Of a DNA stretch of 64,000 nucleotides, positions 54,155 to 64,000 are shown piece after piece (the first letter of the stretch is position 1; the number at the start of each line of letters is the position of its first letter). The notes beneath the pieces were generated by a model. The model was not told the DNA's origin. It made no database searches and saw nothing but the letters and a program-made list of their open reading frames with translations. Origin of the DNA: Rhodanobacteraceae bacterium. Its GTDB lineage: Bacteria; Pseudomonadota; Gammaproteobacteria; Xanthomonadales; Rhodanobacteraceae. A program made the position numbers and the translations under genes. The DNA lies in NCBI GenBank assembly GCA_030123585.1, contig CP126120.1, forward strand, positions 744,001 to 808,000, given 5' to 3'.

Positions 54155-54177
54155 CGCCAGGGCGAAAGCGCCTGGCG
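54155..54177 (-). promoter_or_regulatory. Leader hairpin upstream of rpsF
   Basis: Arms CGCCAGG / CCTGGCG with an inner GC pair and a single bulged base, ending 19 bases before rpsF. The rpsF leader is known in many bacteria to bind the S6:S18 complex for autoregulation. This hairpin is a candidate, but the diagnostic motif was not verified. Confidence 0.35.
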
Positions 54178-54250
54178 GGGCAGCCTCCCGACCCTGATCC
54201 GGCGGTGAGGCGAGGGCCTGCATGACCACATCGGTCGTGCAGGACCGCGA

Positions 54251-54280
54251 ATTGTAAAGGCAATCAGGGTTTTGACGCAA
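54251..54280 (-). promoter_or_regulatory. rpsF operon promoter
   Basis: On the minus strand TTGCGT (plus 54275-54280) and TACAAT (plus 54251-54256, five of six consensus bases) are 18 bases apart. The implied leader is about 110 bases long. The promoter overlaps the 3' end of the upstream membrane protein gene. Confidence 0.6.
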
Positions 54281-55022
54281 CGGGCGTGGAACCGGGCGCT
54301 GGCTTGAGCACGCTAACGGGGCGCAGGTTACCCACGGCGTTCACGGGCACAACCAGCGGCTGCCGGTTCGCGTGGTCGTACAAGAACACGTAGTTGGATA
54401 CCGCACCCAGATAGCTCCAAGTCGACGTCCCACCCGCGGTGAGGTCGGCAGCAGCACCGGTCAGCCGCACTGCTACCGGCGACGCGCCGCCCCGTTTGAC
54501 TTCATTGACACGGTATTTGGCGTAGAGCCCCACGAAGAACCAGCCGTAAACGAAAATGACCAACAAATATCCAACATGCATGATCCACAGGTTGTCGAGG
54601 TACCAATCCAGGTAGCGCAGGTGCAGCGCCTGCCATCGACCCCTCCCCGGCAGGGCACGCAGACGATCGCGCCGTATCGCATCACGACGGTGGTAACGGG
54701 TACTGAAAAGGTCCATCAGCCAGCACAGCGGCAGCGTCGCTGCCACCAGCGCGATGGCCATGGGACGCTGCAAGCCGGCGACCAGGTAGTCACCGATCTG
54801 CGCCAAACTAAGGATCGGTATGCCGAAACCCTTCTGGAAATAACCGTAATCGAAATAGATGCCCGCCAACGACACCATCAGGTAGGCCACTGTCAGCGCC
54901 AAGGCCGGCTCGCGCCGGAAGGTGCCGAGCACGTGCGGCAGAACCAGTGCCAGTGCCGAGTACCGGTCCGGCTCGGAGACAGTGGATGGATCGTGATTTC
55001 CGGCGGCGCGGTCGTCGCTCAC
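54264..55022 (-). CDS. Hypothetical membrane protein
   Basis: A 252-residue protein of unrecognised family starting with GTG, seven bases after the A-type carrier stop codon. Hydrophobic segments lie at about residues 42-58, 88-104 and 148-170. Between the last two is an Arg-rich cytoplasmic loop ('[20 protein letters not shown]'). The C-terminal 75 residues ('[20 protein letters not shown]', '[20 protein letters not shown]') look like a soluble beta domain. Position right after the Fe-S carrier suggests one transcript, with no functional clue. Confidence 0.72.
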   Translation of the reverse strand: MSDDRAAGNHDPSTVSEPDRYSALALVLPHVLGTFRREPALALTVAYLMVSLAGIYFDYGYFQKGFGIPILSLAQIGDYLVAGLQRPMAIALVAATLPLCWLMDLFSTRYHRRDAIRRDRLRALPGRGRWQALHLRYLDWYLDNLWIMHVGYLLVIFVYGWFFVGLYAKYRVNEVKRGGASPVAVRLTGAAADLTAGGTSTWSYLGAVSNYVFLYDHANRQPLVVPVNAVGNLRPVSVLKPAPGSTPVASKP

Positions 55023-55029
55023 GGGAGGC

Positions 55030-55371
55030 TCAGCCGCGCGATTCGACGGTGAAGCTTTCCCCGCAACCGCATTCGCCGGTGGCGTTCGGGTTGTGGAACA
55101 CGAACGCGGCGCTCAGCCCCTCGCGGGCGTAGTCGATGCGGGTGCCGTCCACCAACGGCAGCGCCTTGGCATCCACCACCAGCTTCACGCCATCCAGGTC
55201 GAACACCTTGTCCTCGCCGGTGACGTCCTTGGCGAGGTCGACCGTATAGCCGAAGCCGGAGCAACCGGTGCGCTTGATGCCGAAGCGCACGCCGGGCGCG
55301 GCCGGATTCTTCGCGAGGAAATCGCGCATGCGCGCGGAAGCGGCGGGGGTGAGTTCGATGGCCATGTGCAT
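55030..55371 (-). CDS. A-type Fe-S carrier protein (IscA/ErpA/SufA family)
   Basis: A 113-residue HesB/IscA-fold protein that receives Fe-S clusters and passes them to apoproteins. The three ligand cysteines are present in GCSG ('IKRTGCSGFGYTVDL') and CGCG ('NATGECGCGESFTVES'). The start is ATG at 55371 or the in-frame ATG at 55365, and neither has a clear ribosome binding site. It is separate from the suf operon but only a few kilobases away. Whether it acts as ErpA, IscA or SufA cannot be decided by eye. Confidence 0.88.
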   Translation of the reverse strand: MHMAIELTPAASARMRDFLAKNPAAPGVRFGIKRTGCSGFGYTVDLAKDVTGEDKVFDLDGVKLVVDAKALPLVDGTRIDYAREGLSAAFVFHNPNATGECGCGESFTVESRG

Positions 55372-55452
55372 GTCGGATTACGGTGAGTGCTGCGTTATTA
55401 TCGCGCGTTCGTCTTTCCCATACATGGCCCATCGCGGGCACGGTTTCAAGCC

Positions 55453-56853
<1,401 letters not shown>

Positions 56854-57061
56854 CGCGCGCCGCCGCGGAACTTGGCCGGCGCCGGCGAGTCAATCGACCA
56901 GGCGACGGCCCGCGGGAGGCCTGACCGCGACGGGGATCAGACACTCCCGCCACGGCCGACCCGAAGCACGACTTCCGGGCCACGAAATCGCCAGAATCCG
57001 AAACTACACTCCAAGCCTCACCCGCCTGGTCCCATCTGCCGCCGTCAACAAACGTTCCGCC

Positions 57062-57856
57062 GTGCGCCATCTCTTCCGCATCACCATCCCGTTGCTGGCG
57101 ATCGCGAGCCTCGCCGGCTGCTCACACGCCGTCCGGATTCCGCTCCCGGAATTCGACAACACCCCGCCGCCTTCCCGCAAAGCCGCGCTGCAGCGGCTGA
57201 AGGACGCCACGCCGTGTTGCCATGCATGGGCCGACCTGCCGTTCCACGACGCCCTGCCCGACCAGCCGCGCGAGTTCACCGTTGACAAATTCACCCCGGT
57301 CGCCGACATCGCCGGGGAGCGCACGCACTTCATCACCTTCGTGTTGCCCAAGTTCAAGCAGCCTTACCGGGTGGTGTTCCAGGCCCAGCCGAGCGCGCGC
57401 CATCTGGGCAACAGCTTTCTCTTCGCGCCCACGGTCACCTTGCTGAACGCGGATTACCAGCCGCTGTCCAGCACCGACGTATCGCTGTGCGTGTACATCA
57501 ACTGGCGACCCAGCATGTCGGGCGGATTCGGCGCGGTAAAGGTCGACGATCCCAACGCGCAATACCTGGTCGTCACGACCTCGGAGAAACAACTGAAGGC
57601 AACCACCTACTGGGCGCAATCGCCGACCAGCTTCAGCAACATCAACGTGCCGTCGGCCTCGGCCTTCGCCAGCGTCAAGCCCGATGCGCCCGTCACCAGC
57701 GGCAACTTCAACGTGCCGCACAGCCCGGAAGGCACGCTCTATCTCGGCATGATGACGCCCGCCTACGCCAGCGCGGTGGACAATGGCTTGTGCGGCAAGC
57801 CGGCAACCGGCGCGGGGTTGTTGCCGGAACTCAAGCATGCGTTGCAAAATCGGTAG
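57062..57856 (+). CDS. MalM-like lipoprotein
   Basis: A 264-residue protein. The GTG at 57062 heads a lipoprotein signal peptide with lipobox SLAGC. The early 'DATPCCHAWADLPFHDAL' and 'FTPVADIAGERTHFITFVLP' blocks resemble the MalM (maltose operon periplasmic protein) family. The rest is beta-rich, ending with 'GTLYLGMMTPAYASAVDNG'. No maltose genes are nearby. There is no clear ribosome binding site, so the exact start is uncertain. MalM function itself is not well defined. Confidence 0.65.
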   Translation: MRHLFRITIPLLAIASLAGCSHAVRIPLPEFDNTPPPSRKAALQRLKDATPCCHAWADLPFHDALPDQPREFTVDKFTPVADIAGERTHFITFVLPKFKQPYRVVFQAQPSARHLGNSFLFAPTVTLLNADYQPLSSTDVSLCVYINWRPSMSGGFGAVKVDDPNAQYLVVTTSEKQLKATTYWAQSPTSFSNINVPSASAFASVKPDAPVTSGNFNVPHSPEGTLYLGMMTPAYASAVDNGLCGKPATGAGLLPELKHALQNR

Positions 57857-57960
57857 GAGGGCCCGAAGACCACGGAACTCTGGGCCATGGCTGGCGGTGC
57901 CTGGACGTGTGTCGCGGCTGCCACCACTCCTGCAACAAAACTCGATCAGGGAGCACACCG

Positions 57961-58055
57961 TGGACCTGGATCTGACCGGCCGCCACGCGTTGGTTTGCGG
58001 CGCCTCGCAGGGCATCGGCCGTGCCCGTACGCTGGAAACGGGCGACGCCGCCTGA
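57961..58055 (+). pseudogene. Decayed 5' fragment of a short-chain dehydrogenase gene
   Basis: A GTG-initiated frame reads 'VDLDLTGRHALVCGASQGIG' then RARTLETGDAA before a stop. The first 22 residues match the start of the intact SDR at 59577 ('MDLDLTGKHALVCGASQGIG'), but the DNA differs at many codon positions, so this is an old paralogue rather than a recent duplication. The catalytic and C-terminal parts are missing. It lies just upstream of the permease that separates the two copies. Confidence 0.75.
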
Positions 58056-58100
58056 CCACGCCTCCGCGCTGCTAGACTCGCGCCGCACACCGAGGCGCCT

Positions 58101-59558
58101 ATGCCAAACGATGTCGCGGGTGGTTCAGTTCCGAAGCTGCAGCGTGCGCTCGGCCTGCGCGACCTGGTGTTGTTCAACATCGCCGCCGTGCTCGGCCTGC
58201 GCTGGCTTTCGGTCGCCGCCCAGATCGGGCCGTCCAGCCTGGTCTTGTGGGCACTCGCGCTGCTGGTGTTCTTCCTGCCGCTCGCCCTGACCGTGGTCGA
58301 GGCAAGTTCGCGCTTGCCTGGCGAAGGCGGGTTCTACCTCTGGTCGAAGGCTGCATTCGGTGACCTGCACGCCTTCATCGCGGGCTGGAGCTACTGGATC
58401 GGCAACCTGGTGTTCTTTCCCTCGTTGTTGTTGTTCGGCGCCGGCATCGCCGTGTACGTGCCCGGGGACCGCTGGTTGTCCCTGGGCAGCAACCCCGTCT
58501 ACAACGGTGTGTTCTGCCTGGCGGTGCTATGGGGCACGACCCTGCTCAACATCTACGGCCTGCAACGCGCAAAATGGCTGCAGAACGTCGGCGCCAGCGC
58601 CACGTGGATCATCGCCGCGGCGATCGTGCTGGCCGGGATCGCGGCATGGTTCCGGTTCGGCGCGGCCACGCCGATCACCGTATCGAACCTGAAGCCCGAT
58701 TTCGGCTCGTTCGCGGCTTTGGCGACCTTTGCAACAATCGCGCTGGCCTACGAAGGGATGGAACTGGGGCCCGTCCTCGGCGGGGAAATCCGCGAGCCAC
58801 GCAAGACCATTCCCCGCGCCGTCATCATCGCCGGTGCATTCGTTGCCCTGGCCTACATCGCCGGCACGGCAGCGTTGCTGGTTGCCTTGCCGGGCAAGCG
58901 CATCGACCTGATCGCCGGCATTCCGCAGGCACTGGCGAGCGTCGGCGACCGCCTCGGCCTCGTCTGGTTCGGCGTGGCGGCGGCGGTGCTGCTCACGTTG
59001 TCGCAACTCGGCGGACTCGGCGCCTGGATCACCGGCACCGCGCGCCTGCCGTTCGTGGTCGGCATCGACCGCTACCTGCCCAAACCGATGGCAAGACTGC
59101 ATCCGAAACACGCCACTCCGCACGTCGCGTTGCTGACCCAAGGCGTGCTCGTGTCGCTCGTCCTGGTCGGCGCGCTGTCCGGCAGCACGATCCACCAGTC
59201 GTACCTGGTCCTGATCGACATGACCCAGATCCTGACCTTCATCCCGCTCTTGTACATCTTCGCGTCGTTGCCGGTATTGCGGCGCAGCCGTATCGGCGAT
59301 GGTGACGGGGTGATCAGGGCGATTCCCGGTGGACAGGCGGGCTGCTGGCTGGTTTGCGGCGTCGGCTTTGCGATCACCCTGCTCGCGCTGGTCACCTCGC
59401 TCGCGCCGCCCGCGCACGATCGGCATCCAGGCTTGTTCTTTTTCAAGGTCGGCGGCGGTTGCGCCCTGCTGCTCGGTATCGGGATGGTGTTTTATCTGCG
59501 CGGCCGTCTGGACTGGCGTGCAAATCGCCCGATGCCTGATATCGTCGGGCCTCCGTGA
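58101..59558 (+). CDS. APC family amino acid permease
   Basis: A 485-residue inner-membrane transporter with about twelve hydrophobic segments. GAGG lies five bases before the ATG. APC features are 'LGLRDLVLFNIAAVLGLRWL', 'SSRLPGEGGFYLWSKAAFGD' and 'ATIALAYEGMELGPVLGGEI' followed by REPRKTIPRAV. It differs clearly from the APC permease at 30303 and resembles amino acid antiporters/permeases of the AGT-like group. The substrate is unknown. It ends 18 bases before the SDR gene, suggesting one transcript. Confidence 0.85.
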   Translation: MPNDVAGGSVPKLQRALGLRDLVLFNIAAVLGLRWLSVAAQIGPSSLVLWALALLVFFLPLALTVVEASSRLPGEGGFYLWSKAAFGDLHAFIAGWSYWIGNLVFFPSLLLFGAGIAVYVPGDRWLSLGSNPVYNGVFCLAVLWGTTLLNIYGLQRAKWLQNVGASATWIIAAAIVLAGIAAWFRFGAATPITVSNLKPDFGSFAALATFATIALAYEGMELGPVLGGEIREPRKTIPRAVIIAGAFVALAYIAGTAALLVALPGKRIDLIAGIPQALASVGDRLGLVWFGVAAAVLLTLSQLGGLGAWITGTARLPFVVGIDRYLPKPMARLHPKHATPHVALLTQGVLVSLVLVGALSGSTIHQSYLVLIDMTQILTFIPLLYIFASLPVLRRSRIGDGDGVIRAIPGGQAGCWLVCGVGFAITLLALVTSLAPPAHDRHPGLFFFKVGGGCALLLGIGMVFYLRGRLDWRANRPMPDIVGPP

Positions 59559-59576
59559 TTGCGCGAGGCCGTTTCG

Positions 59577-60365
59577 ATGGATCTGGATTTGACCGGAAAA
59601 CACGCGCTGGTGTGCGGTGCTTCGCAGGGGATCGGCCGCGCCTGCGCCATCGAACTGGCGAACCTCGGCGCGAACGTCACTGTCCTCGCCCGCCGCGCGG
59701 ATGTGTTGAAGCAATTCGTCACGGAACTGCCGCGCACGCACGCATCGCAGACACACGATTTTGTGGTCGCGGACTCCGGCGATACCGAAGCGTTGCGCGC
59801 GGCCGTGCTGAAACTCGTCGCCGCGCAACCCGTGCACATCCTCGTCAACAACTCCGGCGGACCGCCACCGGGGCCCGCGCACGGTGCCGAGGTCGAAGCG
59901 TTCCTCGATGCCTATCGCAAGCACCTCATTGCCAATCACGTGCGAACGGAAATCGTCATCCCCGGCATGCAGGCCGCGGGTTACGGCCGCATCGTCAACA
60001 TCATCTCGACGTCGGTGAAGGAACCCATCGCGGGGCTCGGTGTTTCCAACACCACGCGCTGGGCGGTGGCGAGCTGGGCCAAGACCCTTGCGACCGAACT
60101 CGCGCCGTTCGGCATCACCGTCAACAACGTGCTGCCCGGCTCCACCAGAACCCCGCGCATCGAACAGATCGTGCGGACGCGCGCGGAAAAGACCGGCACA
60201 AGCGTCGAAGCCATGCAGCATGAGATGGAATCGGAAGTGCCGATGCGCCGCTTCGCCGATCCGTCCGAGATCGCGGCCGCGGTGGCGTTCCTCGCCTCCC
60301 CCGCCGCCGGCTACATCAGCGGCATCAACCTGCCCGTCGATGGCGGGCGCCTGCGATCGCTGTAA
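59577..60365 (+). CDS. SDR family oxidoreductase with altered catalytic residues
   Basis: A 262-residue Rossmann-fold protein. The ATG at 59577 has GAGG upstream. The cofactor motif GASQGIG is at about 14-20 and NNSGG at 91-95. The active-site serine is S144, but 13 residues on, where the catalytic tyrosine belongs, there is S157, and the lysine four later is R161 ('SNTTRWAVASWAKTL'). This fits the BKR-like SDR subgroup (cd05344-type, as recalled), which lacks the standard Y-x3-K. Activity as a dehydrogenase is therefore uncertain. The C-terminus 'GYISGINLPVDGGRLRSL' is normal. Confidence 0.85.
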   Translation: MDLDLTGKHALVCGASQGIGRACAIELANLGANVTVLARRADVLKQFVTELPRTHASQTHDFVVADSGDTEALRAAVLKLVAAQPVHILVNNSGGPPPGPAHGAEVEAFLDAYRKHLIANHVRTEIVIPGMQAAGYGRIVNIISTSVKEPIAGLGVSNTTRWAVASWAKTLATELAPFGITVNNVLPGSTRTPRIEQIVRTRAEKTGTSVEAMQHEMESEVPMRRFADPSEIAAAVAFLASPAAGYISGINLPVDGGRLRSL

Positions 60366-60393
60366 TCACGGCGACGCGTCGGTAGCAAGCGGT

Positions 60394-63305
<2,912 letters not shown>

Positions 63306-63309
<4 letters not shown>

Positions 63310-64000
63310 GCGGTGACTCCGGGGGAAACGGGGGTGTCGGCAAGAATCCGCCGCGCGGCGGCGGCATCGAGGTCCATCTGCGCGCGCAGCGCATCCAGAC
63401 CGTCGAATTTTTCCTCGTCGCGCAATTTGGCGACGAACTCGACCTCGATGCGCTGGCCATAGAGGTCGCCATTGAAATCGAACAGGTGCGCTTCCAGCAA
63501 GGGCTCGCCGCCGCCCGCGATGGTGGGACGCACGCCGAGGCTGGCGACGCCCGGCCACGATTTGTCGCCGACGTGCACCCGCACCGCGAAGATTCCGCTG
63601 ACAGGCGACACGCGCTTGCCGAGCCGGATGTTCGCGGTGGGATAGCCGAGCTTGTGGCCCATGCGCTGGCCGCGCACCACGCGCCCGCTGATCGCGAACG
63701 GCCGGCCCAGCAGCGCCTCGGCATGCGCGAAATCGCCCGCAGCCAGCGCGCCGCGTATCCGCGACGCCGACACCCGCTCGCCGTCGCCGTTCGAGACCGC
63801 GTCCAGCACCCGCACCTCGTAGGGGCCCTCGCCCTGCATCGCCTCCAGCAGCTCCGCGTCACCAGTGCGGTTGTGGCCGAAGCGGAAATCCTTGCCAACC
63901 CAGATTTCGCGCGCGCCCATCCGCGCGACCAGCACCTCGCGCACGAAGTCTTCCGCGCTCATCGCGACCAGACACGCATTGAACCGCAGCAGTAGCAACT
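63306..64000 (-). CDS. ribF: Bifunctional riboflavin kinase/FAD synthetase (5' truncated by window edge)
   Basis: The C-terminal 230 residues of RibF, which makes FMN and FAD from riboflavin; the start lies beyond position 64000. The end of the nucleotidyltransferase domain is visible ('[17 protein letters not shown]', '[20 protein letters not shown]'). The riboflavin kinase domain follows ('[20 protein letters not shown]', '[20 protein letters not shown]'). Its stop overlaps the ileS start by four bases, the standard ribF-ileS coupling of gammaproteobacteria. Confidence 0.94.

Overview
The window is a high-GC stretch of a gammaproteobacterial chromosome. Gene content and protein style point to the Xanthomonadales, most likely the Rhodanobacteraceae (Rhodanobacter/Dyella/Luteibacter-like): many TonB-dependent receptors, very large secreted Asp-box (BNR/VPS10-like) proteins, a sufBCDS operon led by an Rrf2 regulator, and palindromic intergenic repeats starting GTCATTCC or GTAGGTTGG. 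No species was identified, and no tRNA, rRNA, CRISPR array or intact insertion sequence was recognised.

Layout. 1-1015: 3' end of a sodium/monocarboxylate symporter. 1167-19461: four large paralogous secreted Asp-box proteins, all on the minus strand. They are interrupted by a divergent FecA-like receptor (4781-6970) and a small AT-richer island with a hicAB toxin-antitoxin pair and two hypothetical membrane proteins (7060-8745). 19607-21878: a BlaI repressor, a BlaR1-like M56 peptidase fused to a TonB C-terminal domain, and a TonB-domain lipoprotein, behind two BlaI-type operators. 21974-25628: prmC and a secreted M1 aminopeptidase.

25840-35630 is the most coherent accessory locus. It encodes a TonB-dependent receptor, a membrane-anchored beta-lactamase-family serine hydrolase, an APC permease, a second hydrolase of the same architecture, an enolase-superfamily dipeptide epimerase and an RpiR-type regulator. 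My reading is capture, hydrolysis, import and epimerisation of D-amino-acid-containing peptides, possibly murein peptides. The receptor promoter carries two dyads overlapping or flanking its -35 and -10 boxes.

35631-38059: a peroxide-defence module of ahpC and ahpD divergent from oxyR, with a four-part OxyR box abutting the ahpC -35. 38078-46456: housekeeping and small genes (rnk, heme-binding beta-barrel, rhomboid protease, acetyltransferase, M20 peptidase, helix-hairpin-helix protein, SET protein, HutD/Ves protein) ending in an OmpR-type two-component system. 46464-52694: the suf operon (Rrf2 regulator, sufB, sufC, sufD, sufS, GNAT, Rieske ferredoxin), mostly with overlapping stop/start codons. 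52850-54135: rpsF-rpsR-rplI. 54264-56853: a membrane protein, an A-type Fe-S carrier and asnS. 57062-60365: a MalM-like lipoprotein, a decayed SDR 5' fragment, an APC permease and an SDR lacking the catalytic Tyr/Lys. 60394-64000: ileS and the partial ribF, overlapping by four bases.

All functional calls come from reading motifs and recalled family features. No database search was run.
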